DNA from: JABSOG01 sp041583135
GTDB lineage: Bacteria; Pseudomonadota; Gammaproteobacteria; Enterobacterales; Alteromonadaceae
Reading direction: 5' to 3'
NCBI GenBank assembly: GCA_041583135.1
Contig: JBFHGJ010000077.1
Location: 1-28,386 of the forward strand
DNA: 28,386 nt
The notes under the pieces were generated by a model that searched no databases, was not told where the DNA came from, and saw only the letters and a program-made list of their open reading frames with translations. Positions 14,432-22,105 of the stretch are shown piece after piece. A program made the position numbers and the translations under genes. Numbering within the stretch: position 1 is the stretch's first letter; each line of letters starts with the position of its first letter.

Positions 14432-15378
14432 ATTTGCCTCAAACGTTCTTCAATCAAAGTCGCAGCCACTAAATCCTCTAAGGCGTGGCCAACGGATTTA
14501 AACAAGGTTATCTCATTTGCGGTTTGTCTGCCTTGTTTTTGCCCGGCGCAAAGCTCAAAGAGACTGGCGTTGATGTCTGCTTTGGTGATCACGCCTTGTG
14601 CCAACGGGATGGCAAGGTCGCCGGTTTCTTTGAGTGCTCCGGCGTAGTGATCGATAAAAATTCGCGCGCGCAGCAAGCATTCATCATCGGCCTCACGCAT
14701 ATCCGGTTTGTAGGCGCCAACGAGGTCAAGGTGTTGACCACTATTGAGCCAGCTGCCGTCGATCAGCGCTGTTTTGCTCAAGGTGGCGACGCTGATGATG
14801 TCGGCCTGAGCCATGCCGGCTTTGATTGAACTGACGGTTTCAATGATGAGATCTTGCTGCGCAAGTTGCGCTTTGACCGCTTGTGCTTTTTCAATGCTGC
14901 GACCCCAAACCAAGACTTTTTTGATTGGTCTGACACTGGCGTGGGCTTTGATGAGCATTGGCGATAAGGCGCCGGTGCCGACCATCAGCAAGGTTTCACT
15001 GTCTTGACGGGAAAGGTAGCTTGAGGCCAACGCCGAGGTCGCTGCGGTGCGAAAGGCGGTGATAGCTTTGGCATCCATCAGACATTTGCAATGGCCTTTG
15101 TGGGCATCAAAAAGCAGATATAGCCCCTGAATTGACGGCAGGTTATATTCGCCATTGTTAGGCGAAACCGTGACCATTTTAACCCCGAGATCTTTGCCCG
15201 GATCCCAAGCTGGCATCAGTAATAACGTCGAATCTTCACCTGCCGGTGGGTTAGGGTAGTCATGGTGGTGACGCATCGGCACTTCTATACTCGATTGGGC
15301 AAAGGCAAGGCGCAGCCGTTCAATGAGTGCGGGGAAGTCATAATGCTGGGCGATGGTATGTTGGTCGATAAACTGCAT
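14428..15378 (-). CDS. Delta1-pyrroline-2-carboxylate reductase (ornithine cyclodeaminase / mu-crystallin family)
   Basis: 316 residues from ATG 15378, which has an AGAGGG site 6 nt upstream. The open frame reaches 15456, but those extra residues have no ribosome site and cross the divergent promoter region. OCD/mu-crystallin fold: nucleotide-binding MVGTGALSP (132-140), K67 in GVKMVTVSPNN, R110 in AFRTAATSALAS, and the conserved end SVGHALEDLVAA. The pairing with trans-3-hydroxyproline dehydratase points to NAD(P)H-dependent reduction of delta1-pyrroline-2-carboxylate to L-proline (LhpI-type) rather than ornithine cyclodeaminase. Alternatives in the family (alanine dehydrogenase, lysine cyclodeaminase) are less likely given the operon. 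Confidence 0.88.
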   Translation of the reverse strand: MQFIDQHTIAQHYDFPALIERLRLAFAQSSIEVPMRHHHDYPNPPAGEDSTLLLMPAWDPGKDLGVKMVTVSPNNGEYNLPSIQGLYLLFDAHKGHCKCLMDAKAITAFRTAATSALASSYLSRQDSETLLMVGTGALSPMLIKAHASVRPIKKVLVWGRSIEKAQAVKAQLAQQDLIIETVSSIKAGMAQADIISVATLSKTALIDGSWLNSGQHLDLVGAYKPDMREADDECLLRARIFIDHYAGALKETGDLAIPLAQGVITKADINASLFELCAGQKQGRQTANEITLFKSVGHALEDLVAATLIEERLRQI

Positions 15379-15395
15379 GATAACCCTCTTGTAGA
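15373..15395 (-). promoter_or_regulatory. Ribosome binding site deciding the ATG 15378 start
   Basis: On the minus strand AGAGGG precedes ATG 15378 by about 6 nt, and no comparable site precedes the longer open frame. It fixes the reductase start at 15378. Confidence 0.6.
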
Positions 15396-15430
15396 CTGTT
15401 CGGTTGAGCGCAGGGTAACATGAATTTAAT

Positions 15431-15442
15431 ATTGTGCACAAT
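15431..15442. promoter_or_regulatory. Palindromic operator candidate ATTGTGCACAAT (GntR/FadR-like)
   Basis: A perfect 12-bp palindrome sits in the 120-bp divergent gap between the hydroxyproline operon and the RNA methyltransferase gene, about 53 bp before the reductase ATG. TTGT-GC-ACAA fits the TNGT-N-ACNA pattern of FadR-subfamily GntR operators, and GntR regulators commonly control hydroxyproline catabolism. A further half-site, AATTGTGTGG, lies just to the right. No regulator gene is in the window. Confidence 0.5.
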
Positions 15443-15498
15443 AAATTGTGTGGCATCAGCGCTTACTTTATGGTGCAATCTCGCTTTTTAAATTGGAC

Positions 15499-16023
15499 AT
15501 GAATGTGATGGGCGAGCAAGAGATACAACAGGTGACAATTGGTTTGGTTAACCCCAAATCACCAGAGAATGTCGGCTCGATTCTACGTGCCGCAGGTAAC
15601 TATCGTGCCGACAAGGTGTTATTTACCGGCAACCGCTATGCCAAGGCGATGCGCTATAACACTGATACCAAAAACATGGCGGAGCAGATGGCGCCACAAC
15701 ATGTTGATTGTTTACTTGATGGTATTCCCGAAGGGGCAAAGGTCATTTGTGTCGAATTGGCCGAAGGGGCGATTGCATTACCGCAATTTGAGCATCCCGA
15801 CAATGCCTTTTATATTTTCGGCCCGGAAGATGGCAATTTAAGCCAGCAAATTGTTAACCGCGCCGATAGCGTGGTTTATGTGCCGACCGTTGGCTGCATG
15901 AATTTGGCGGCGACGGTCAATGTGGTGCTTTACGACAGGTTGGCCAAGTCTGAGCATATTGCCGGTGATGAACTCATTCGCCAAAGCCGGGATAACAATA
16001 ATCGGATAAAGGTTAACGCTTAG
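15499..16023 (+). CDS. SpoU/TrmH-family RNA 2'-O-methyltransferase
   Basis: 174 residues from ATG 15499 (ATG 15508 is an alternative; a longer frame to 15448 lies in the promoter gap). The three SPOUT motifs are visible: motif 1 NPKSPENVGSILRAAGNY, motif 2 YIFGPEDGNLSQQ and motif 3 VPTVGCMNLAATVNVVLYDR. Together they form the knotted SAM pocket of the SpoU (TrmH) class, which 2'-O-methylates ribose in tRNA or rRNA. The short length without an extra RNA-binding domain is like TrmL or the compact TrmH-like enzymes; the target nucleotide cannot be read from the sequence. Divergent from the hydroxyproline operon. Confidence 0.88.
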   Translation: MNVMGEQEIQQVTIGLVNPKSPENVGSILRAAGNYRADKVLFTGNRYAKAMRYNTDTKNMAEQMAPQHVDCLLDGIPEGAKVICVELAEGAIALPQFEHPDNAFYIFGPEDGNLSQQIVNRADSVVYVPTVGCMNLAATVNVVLYDRLAKSEHIAGDELIRQSRDNNNRIKVNA

Positions 16024-16187
16024 CGGGTTTTCGTTAGGGCGTTTCTGGCTGGTTTAATGATCATATCGCTACCAGGTCAATGCCGATAAAATATTTTATG
16101 TTCAATGTCTGACAACACCAGAGTTTGTTATTGGGTCGTTATGGCGAAAACGTTTCGCCGCAAGCCATTTCTGTATAGAGCATTTTT

Positions 16188-17858
16188 ATGAGCGCAACAC
16201 CATTGACCGAACTTCCTGTCGGCTATTATCACGATAATTTCAATACCTTGGTGGACTATGTTCATCAACAGTACGCTGACCTGCTAAGTGACAGCGAAGT
16301 GGCATTGGTTGAGCGGTATCGGCAGTGCTCGCCGGATGCTCAGAGGTTATTGGTGAGGATGTTGACGCGCAAAGGACAGTGGTTTCGGCGTTCTAAGTTA
16401 AACTACCCGGAGATTGACGATACTGCGCAATGCGCTTTGCTGCTTGCGTCGGCGGGACTGATTAAGATAGTGGCTGCGCCATCTTTGAGCGAACTTTTGC
16501 CGTTACTAAGCAAGCCACAATGGCTTGAAGCACTAGAGTTGATGTCGCAAGACGTGAGTGGGCTTAAGTCTCTTAGGCGTGAAGCCTTTGACAGCGCTTT
16601 GTTGGCGTTGGCAGATACCCTCAGCACAGAAGCGCTTTTGGCCGCGATAGACGATAAGCTCTATCAACTTAACTGTGAGCAAGCATTTACCACCTTCAAA
16701 TTACTGTTCTTTGGCAACCTGTCGCAAGATCTGACTGACTTTGTATTACGTGATCTTGGCCTAACGCGCTATGAGCCTTATCACATTGATAAATCCACCA
16801 GATTATTTGAACATCGCGGGCAAATTGATAAGCACTTGCAGTATTACCAGTTGATTGAGCCGTTAGAGGAGGTGTTAAAGCAAGGTGCCGACAAGCTTAT
16901 TGCTTTGCATCAAAGCCTACCCACAGCGCCATTTTGCGATACTACCCTTGAGCGTCGTGTCGAGCGTGTCAATTTGGCTGTGGCACGGCAACTGGAAAGG
17001 CTTGAGCGCCTAGACGAGGCGATGGCTATTTACCGCCTATGTCAAGCGTTTCAAGCATTTGAGCGTCAGGCGCGGATTTTGGTCAAACTCGAGCGAATCG
17101 ATGAAGCGTTGGCAGTATGTCGGCAACTGCTTGAAAGTAGTAAAAGTGATGAGGCGCGCAGCTTTGCCGCAACCTTCGGTTATCGCACGGCCAAAAAGTA
17201 CAAGAGACCATGGCCGCAGCCGCAAACATATCAACCACCTCAACGCACCTTGAGTCTCGTGCAAAGTGGCGGTGGTGTCGAGCTGGATGTGGCCACTGCA
17301 CTGAGTGAAAAAGGGCGCTGCTTTTACGTTGAAAATGGCCTGTTTTGTAGCATGTTTGCCTTAAGTTACTGGCCTGTGTTGTTTGCTCAAGTGTCTGGTG
17401 CTTTTACCAATCCTTTTCAGACACGGCCACATGATCTGTACGATAGCGAGTTTTTGTCGTTGCGCCAGCAGCCGTATCTTCAAGCGCAAGCTTTGGTAGC
17501 CGATATCAATCAGCATGCTGAGCACTATATTGCTTTGTGGCAGCAAAAATATGGCACGGCAACGCCTTTGACCTACTGGGAGGTGCTGAGTTCTGAGTTG
17601 ATTACGCTGGCCCTTGAGCGCATTCCGTCTGAGCACTGGCAGTTGATATTTGAGCGTCTTTGGGATGACTTAAGTGCCAATCGCTCAGGGTTTTGCGATC
17701 TGATCTACTTTCCTGAGGACGGAGGCTATGAGCTGGTGGAGGTCAAAGGGCCGGGGGATAAACTGCAGAAAAATCAGCTGCGTTGGCTTAGCTATTTTGC
17801 CGAGCACAATATACCCCATCGTGTGGTTTATGTGACGTGGAATGAGTGCAGAGAATGA
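16188..17858 (+). CDS. FAN1-like structure-specific nuclease with VRR-NUC domain
   Basis: 556 residues, ATG 16188. The central region (about 265-330) has TPR-like helices (LERLDEAMAIYRLCQAFQAF and LERIDEALAVCRQLLESS). The C-terminal VRR-NUC domain (about 375-553) holds the nuclease core: E382 (YVENGLFCSMF), D504 (GFCDLIYF), E518-V-K520 (ELVEVKGPGD) and a downstream Q-x-x-W (NQLRWL). This ExK nuclease arrangement and length match bacterial FAN1, which cleaves 5' flaps and can unhook DNA interstrand crosslinks. The N-terminal part (20-210) matches the expected DNA-binding region. It is a standalone gene, converging on yqhD, with a stem-loop across its stop codon. Confidence 0.9.
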   Translation: MSATPLTELPVGYYHDNFNTLVDYVHQQYADLLSDSEVALVERYRQCSPDAQRLLVRMLTRKGQWFRRSKLNYPEIDDTAQCALLLASAGLIKIVAAPSLSELLPLLSKPQWLEALELMSQDVSGLKSLRREAFDSALLALADTLSTEALLAAIDDKLYQLNCEQAFTTFKLLFFGNLSQDLTDFVLRDLGLTRYEPYHIDKSTRLFEHRGQIDKHLQYYQLIEPLEEVLKQGADKLIALHQSLPTAPFCDTTLERRVERVNLAVARQLERLERLDEAMAIYRLCQAFQAFERQARILVKLERIDEALAVCRQLLESSKSDEARSFAATFGYRTAKKYKRPWPQPQTYQPPQRTLSLVQSGGGVELDVATALSEKGRCFYVENGLFCSMFALSYWPVLFAQVSGAFTNPFQTRPHDLYDSEFLSLRQQPYLQAQALVADINQHAEHYIALWQQKYGTATPLTYWEVLSSELITLALERIPSEHWQLIFERLWDDLSANRSGFCDLIYFPEDGGYELVEVKGPGDKLQKNQLRWLSYFAEHNIPHRVVYVTWNECRE

Positions 17859-17876
17859 TTTTTGTTCATTCGCTGC
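17848..17876 (+). terminator. Stem-loop across the FAN1-like gene stop codon
   Basis: GCAG-A-GAATGA (17848-17858) pairs with TCATTC-G-CTGC (17866-17876), an 11-position stem with one internal A-G mismatch and loop TTTTTGT. GGTTTTG follows. It sits between the convergent FAN1-like and yqhD genes and includes the TGA stop; probably a shared transcript end. Confidence 0.45.
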
Positions 17877-17900
17877 ACTTGGTTTTGTTCGAGGGCTGAA

Positions 17901-19052
17901 TTACAGCGCGGTTTGTAAAATTTCTCTACTGATCTGCGGGTCGATATCGCCATGTTCGCTCAAGGCTGTTTGTCCATGTGCGGTGAGGCTGGCGATCAGC
18001 GCATCAATATGGGTCTCGTCAAGGTCAATATGAGAGAGTCTGGTTGGTACTTTCATGTGACTGAAAAACGCTTCGGTTGCGGCGATGGCCGAATCGATGC
18101 GGGTATCGTCATCGCCGTCCTTAATGCCGAATACGCGCTGAGCATATTGCAGCATTTTCGCTTTCTTTTGCTCTTTACGTACTTTCATCACAGCCGGCAG
18201 CACGATGCTTAAGGTGCGGGCATGATCAATACCGTGAAGACCGGTCAACTCGTGACCTATCATATGTGTGGTCCAATCTTGCGGCACGCCGGTGCCGATA
18301 AGGCCATTGAGTGCTTGAGTGGCACACCACATGATGTTGGCACGCACTTCTAAGTCGTTGGGATCCATAAGGGCTTTAGGCCCTTCTTCAATGAGCGTCA
18401 GTAACAGTCCTTCGGCAAAACGGTCCTGTACTTTGGCGTTGACCGGGTAGGTCAGATACTGCTCCATCACATGAACAAAGGCATCGACGACGCCGTTGGC
18501 CACTTGACGAGGTGACAGAGTGAGGGTGGTTTGAGGATCTAAAATGGCAAATTGCGGCCTGACCTTGGTGGAGAAAAACGACAGCTTGTCTTTGCCCTTG
18601 GAAACCACAGAAGCGGGATTGGTTTCTGAGCCGGTGGCAGGCAAGGTTAAAATGCAACCGATGGGTAATGCCTGTTTGACTTTGGCGCGCTGGGCGAGAA
18701 TGTCCCATGGGTCGTCGCCGTCGTAACAGGCCGCAGCGGCAATGAATTTTACCCCATCGGCAACCGAGCCGCCGCCGACGGCAAGTAAAAAGTCGTACTG
18801 TTCGGCTTTGATGTGTTCAACAGCCTGCATTAAGGTGTCATACTGTGGGTTAGGTTCGATACCACTAAATTCGGACCAGCTGAATCCTTCTAGGGCTTGG
18901 CTAACCTGCTCATAAACCCCGTTGTGTTTGATTGAGCCACCACCGTATAAAACCAGCACTTTGGCGTCTTTGTCGAGCAACTCCGGCAACGCGGCAATGG
19001 CGCCTTGTCCAAATTTGATCTTGGTTGGATTATGAAAGGTGAAGTTATCCAT
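17901..19052 (-). CDS. yqhD: NADPH-dependent aldehyde reductase / iron-type alcohol dehydrogenase YqhD
   Basis: 383 residues from ATG 19052, preceded by AGGAG at 6 nt; the longer frame to 19082 would run into the upstream gene. Strong match to E. coli YqhD over the full length, with nucleotide-binding GGGSVADGVKFIAAA (93-107) and VLTLPATGSETN. Metal ligands correspond to D190, H194, H263 and H277 (NGVVDAFVH and LHGIDHART), as in the Zn-dependent group III alcohol dehydrogenases. YqhD reduces short toxic aldehydes (methylglyoxal, acrolein, malondialdehyde) with NADPH and is part of the aldehyde and lipid-peroxidation stress response. It follows a DUF2244 gene with an 11-bp gap, so probably one transcript. 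No YqhC-like regulator is seen nearby. Confidence 0.93.
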   Translation of the reverse strand: MDNFTFHNPTKIKFGQGAIAALPELLDKDAKVLVLYGGGSIKHNGVYEQVSQALEGFSWSEFSGIEPNPQYDTLMQAVEHIKAEQYDFLLAVGGGSVADGVKFIAAAACYDGDDPWDILAQRAKVKQALPIGCILTLPATGSETNPASVVSKGKDKLSFFSTKVRPQFAILDPQTTLTLSPRQVANGVVDAFVHVMEQYLTYPVNAKVQDRFAEGLLLTLIEEGPKALMDPNDLEVRANIMWCATQALNGLIGTGVPQDWTTHMIGHELTGLHGIDHARTLSIVLPAVMKVRKEQKKAKMLQYAQRVFGIKDGDDDTRIDSAIAATEAFFSHMKVPTRLSHIDLDETHIDALIASLTAHGQTALSEHGDIDPQISREILQTAL

Positions 19053-19063
19053 TTTTGCTCCTG

Positions 19064-19576
19064 TTAATGTGATTGCCACCATCTATCGACACATTCTATC
19101 ACTCCTGCGGCTACCAATTCACTGCGTAATTGCTCGCGGTCTTCTTCATTTAAGAAATGGCCCACTTCCCAACACTGTGTGTGATCTGCCAAATGCAATA
19201 CCGTGAGGTCCATCGGCTTTTTTGGCTTAGTCACATACAAATGGGTGTGACTGCGTTTGAGTACCTTGATTGTCGGGACTTTAGACGGGCGAAAACCAAT
19301 GGCGAATGAAATGCGCAAGTGCTCAGGGCCTATCTCGATTAGGTCGCACTGATAGCTGCGATAAGACACCAGATAGGTCGCTAAGGCCAAGACAAAGAAT
19401 TCCAGTCCGGCGAAAGGCAAGATCAGCCAAGCGCCAAGTAACGACCAACCGATGGCAATACTAAACATCGGCACCATCATCACGACCAAAAACCACTTGC
19501 TCTGAGTCCAGCTGGCAGAACGATTAGGGTACATTACCAAGATGACATTTTGCGCTTCATCGCGTTTTTCTATCAT
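19064..19576 (-). CDS. DUF2244 family membrane protein
   Basis: 170 residues, ATG 19576. A short N-terminus with the family hallmark MYPNRSASW (15-23) leads into two adjacent membrane helices (about 28-48 and 51-71; GAWLILPFAGLEFFVLALA). A cytoplasmic beta-rich tail carries the ISFAIGFRPSKV and HLADHTQCWEVGHFLNEEDR segments, where the latter resembles the family's conserved VGRFLxxxxR end. In many proteobacteria DUF2244 genes sit beside cytochrome c oxidase genes; here the neighbour is yqhD, 11 bp downstream in the same direction. The molecular role is unknown. Confidence 0.85.
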   Translation of the reverse strand: MIEKRDEAQNVILVMYPNRSASWTQSKWFLVVMMVPMFSIAIGWSLLGAWLILPFAGLEFFVLALATYLVSYRSYQCDLIEIGPEHLRISFAIGFRPSKVPTIKVLKRSHTHLYVTKPKKPMDLTVLHLADHTQCWEVGHFLNEEDREQLRSELVAAGVIECVDRWWQSH

Positions 19577-19731
19577 TTGACCTGTCTAGGTTACCAATAT
19601 GTATCCGAAGTTTATTAGTATAGTTGGTAACAGAATGTAAGTTTGTGCAGCGGCGTTCATTTGTCCGAAAACCGCTTATCCCGAATGGTTTGGTACAAAG
19701 CTGAAGGACGATTAATATCAATTGTTACATC

Positions 19732-19755
19732 TAGTTGATCACAGAGTTTCAACTA
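19732..19755. promoter_or_regulatory. Inverted repeat TAGTTGA-N10-TCAACTA upstream of the DUF418 gene
   Basis: Perfect 7-bp arms (19732-19738 and 19749-19755) in the 247-bp gap between divergent genes at 19576 and 19824. It could be an operator or a leader hairpin. The rest of the gap is AT-rich with no further feature I can support apart from AGGAA before ATG 19824. Confidence 0.35.
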
Positions 19756-19823
19756 AATCGTTAAACTGAGCGACTATATGACTGTAGGTCATTTAATTTT
19801 AAATTTTTTAGGAAATAGCAACC

Positions 19824-21212
19824 ATGAATCAAAGCATCGAGGCACCGATTGAAGATCAGGCAAGACCGGTCAGTGCCAAAGAAAGGATCCTGACATTAGA
19901 CGTGCTGCGTGGCTTCGCTTTGTTTGGCATTATGTTCGTCAACGTTTATGCATTTGTTCATCCTGCACAATGGTTTACAGTGAATTGGGATGAGATAGGT
20001 GCGGCCGAATCGGCGTTTGAAGTATTTAAAATGGCATTTACCCAAGGTAAGTTTTATAGCCTGTTTGCCTTTCTTTTTGGTCTCGGATTTAGTGTTCAGT
20101 TGGCCAGTGCCGAGCGTAAAGGGGCGCCGGTATCCTTTGTTTTTCGTTTCTTTTGGCGTTTGATGATTTTGTACGGCATTGCCGCCGTGCATTTTATTTT
20201 TATCTGGGGCGGCGATATTCTCAACAGCTATGCCGCAGGTGGGATGATTTTGTTGCTGACTTATGTGCTTAAACGCGCCATTGAGTTTGCTGTGCAAAAA
20301 GTCGCGAAAAGACCACAGTTTAAAATTCCCAGAGGTATGATGTTGGTGTCGGCGTTTTTACTGATGTGCGTGCCGCTGCTGGGTTGGGGGGGCTACATTT
20401 ATCAACAGGAATCTTTGATTGCCCGTTATGAAGCCAAAGAACAACTGACAGATCAAGAGCAAAAACGTGTTGAGCGCATATTGGAGTTTAGAAAACCCGA
20501 AGCGCAGCAAAAGCGCCGTGAGCACCAACGTGAAATTAATGACACCTTTACGTTAGGGAGTTATGCCGATGTGGTGGACTATCGTTTAGGGATCTTGCAA
20601 GAGCGCTTTTGGGAAACTAAAGGCTTTTGGTACACCGTTTGTGGTCTGTTCTTAATCGGTGCGTTTTTTGGCCGGTATAACTTTATCGGTCGGGCCGCTG
20701 AGTTTCGTTCCGGGTTCGTTAAATTGGGGATCGCCAGTTTTATCGTTGGTGCGGTATTTAATATCGGCTTTATCTATACCGTTTTGGCGCGGCCGGAAAA
20801 TGCCGGTCAAGTGTGGAATTGGGCCAACTTTAGTTTGAAAACGTTTGCCGGGATATCTTGGGCGCTGATGTTTGTGGCGGTGATCTCTTTGGCCATGCTC
20901 GGTAATGCCAAAAATTACCTTAAAGTGTTTGCCCCTGTAGGGCAGATGGCATTGACCAACTATTTAACGCAGTCGCTTATCGGCGCAACGGTGTTTTATG
21001 GTTATGGTTTAGGCTTGGTTGGTAAGCTCAACGCTTTTGAACAGTTTGGCTATATGGTGGTGTTGTTCGCCGCTCAAGTGAAGTTTAGTCAGTGGTGGCT
21101 ATCTCGCTATCGCTTTGGGCCAATGGAATGGTTGTGGCGCTCGTTGACTTATTTACGCTTGCAACCGATGAAAATCGAACCGCCAGCAACGGCCTCGGCC
21201 ACCTTGGCCTAA
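19824..21212 (+). CDS. DUF418 (YeiB-like) polytopic membrane protein
   Basis: 462 residues, ATG 19824 with AGGAA 9 nt upstream. The N-terminus ERILTLDVLRGFALFGIMFV (about 21-40) is the signature of the YeiB/DUF418 group: a membrane helix opening with L-D-x-L-R-G-F-A-x-x-G-I. The C-terminal DUF418 domain shows GQMALTNYLTQSLIGATVFY and ends RFGPMEWLWRSLTY. About eight to ten helices are evident, with a charged loop at about 195-250 (EQKRVERILEFRKPEAQQKR). The family is distantly related to membrane acyltransferases, but its substrate is unknown. It is followed by a Sel1-repeat gene in the same direction; two small stem-loops separate them, so co-transcription is uncertain. Confidence 0.88.
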   Translation: MNQSIEAPIEDQARPVSAKERILTLDVLRGFALFGIMFVNVYAFVHPAQWFTVNWDEIGAAESAFEVFKMAFTQGKFYSLFAFLFGLGFSVQLASAERKGAPVSFVFRFFWRLMILYGIAAVHFIFIWGGDILNSYAAGGMILLLTYVLKRAIEFAVQKVAKRPQFKIPRGMMLVSAFLLMCVPLLGWGGYIYQQESLIARYEAKEQLTDQEQKRVERILEFRKPEAQQKRREHQREINDTFTLGSYADVVDYRLGILQERFWETKGFWYTVCGLFLIGAFFGRYNFIGRAAEFRSGFVKLGIASFIVGAVFNIGFIYTVLARPENAGQVWNWANFSLKTFAGISWALMFVAVISLAMLGNAKNYLKVFAPVGQMALTNYLTQSLIGATVFYGYGLGLVGKLNAFEQFGYMVVLFAAQVKFSQWWLSRYRFGPMEWLWRSLTYLRLQPMKIEPPATASATLA

Positions 21213-21266
21213 GGTGGCTAGGCAACTGCCCATTCATCGAAAAATATGGCAGCTTTAACGCTGCCA
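21198..21266 (+). terminator. Two stem-loops after the DUF418 gene
   Basis: GCCACCTT (21198-21205) pairs with AAGGTGGC (21211-21218) around the stop codon, and TGGCAGC (21247-21253) with GCTGCCA (21260-21266, loop TTTAAC). Neither has a clear T tract, so at most weak or Rho-assisted termination; they may serve as processing or stability structures. Confidence 0.35.
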
Positions 21267-21331
21267 CATTGCTTAGTGTGGCTTGCAACAGTATTATCCC
21301 TAGCAATCTGAACAATTGGAGTTTCGATAGG

Positions 21332-22048
21332 ATGAATATCAAACGCATGTTGACGGTTGCAGCGCTATTACTGAGCTGCACTTTTAATGCTACGGCCAAC
21401 GACCAGCTAAGGGTGGCAGTGTATGCCAAAAACGAAGGCCGCTGGGATATTGCCCTGCAAGCGCTCAAACCTTTGGTTGATGTCGGTTATGGTGGTGCTC
21501 AATACGAATTGGGCGAAATGTATGAATATGGTTATGGTGTCAAAAAGGATCTTAAATACGCGTCTGAGCTGTATCACAAAGCCGCGAAGCAGGGTTACGC
21601 CGATGCTCAATTCAAATTAAGCCGGTTTTACACCGAAGGTAAGGTGGTTAAGAAAAACTTGAAAGAAGCAGCCAAATGGCTGAAAAAGTCGGCCACCTTA
21701 GGACTTGCCGCAGCGCAGTTCAACATGGGGGTTTTATATCAGCAAGGCGAATCGGTGATGCTCGATTATAAAGAAGCTTTTTACTGGTATCGTCAGGCAG
21801 CGTTGCAAAACTTCATTCCGGCTCAGGTCAATCTTGCTTTGCTTTACTACTATGGTAAAGGCACCAAGCAAGACAAAGTGATGTCTTATGCATGGAACTA
21901 TATTGCGGCTGAAACCGGTTATGAGAAAGCGCAAATGGCCCTTGCAGTGGACAAAAATGATCTCTTACCCAATGAAATTGAGTTGGCGCGTTTAAAAGTG
22001 GTTGATTTGCAGCGTAAATTAGAAACGACGCGCACCGATCTCAAATAG
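21332..22048 (+). CDS. Secreted or periplasmic Sel1-repeat (SLR) protein
   Basis: 238 residues from ATG 21332. The open frame goes back to 21092, but that part overlaps the DUF418 gene and has no protein character. Residues 1-22 are a signal peptide (ANATA-like cleavage after FNATA). The body consists of four Sel1-like repeats of about 36 residues (52-87, 88-123, 124-159, 160-195), for example GAQYELGEMYEYGYGVKKDL and AAQFNMGVLYQQGES. The helical solenoid mediates protein-protein contacts, typically at the cell envelope or in stress and motility adaptors. GGAG lies 10 nt before the ATG. A paaN gene follows 57 bp downstream; no functional link is evident. Confidence 0.85.
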   Translation: MNIKRMLTVAALLLSCTFNATANDQLRVAVYAKNEGRWDIALQALKPLVDVGYGGAQYELGEMYEYGYGVKKDLKYASELYHKAAKQGYADAQFKLSRFYTEGKVVKKNLKEAAKWLKKSATLGLAAAQFNMGVLYQQGESVMLDYKEAFYWYRQAALQNFIPAQVNLALLYYYGKGTKQDKVMSYAWNYIAAETGYEKAQMALAVDKNDLLPNEIELARLKVVDLQRKLETTRTDLK

Positions 22049-22091
22049 CCTCTTGAGTACAACGATGTTACAGTGGGCGCACTTTTTATTA

Positions 22092-22097
22092 AGGAGC
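22092..22097 (+). promoter_or_regulatory. Ribosome binding site deciding the GTG start of paaN
   Basis: AAGGAG (near 22091-22096) lies about 9 nt before GTG 22106. It favours GTG 22106 over the GTG at 22073, which has no such site. Confidence 0.65.
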
Positions 22098-22105
22098 CGA
22101 CAACT

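Noticed and set aside
14428..15378. Ornithine cyclodeaminase
   Set aside because: The family fits, but coupling with a Cys/Thr hydroxyproline dehydratase makes pyrroline-2-carboxylate reductase the better assignment.
21092..21331. N-terminal extension of the Sel1-repeat frame
   Set aside because: Overlaps the DUF418 gene, and the internal ATG at 21332 starts a clear signal peptide.
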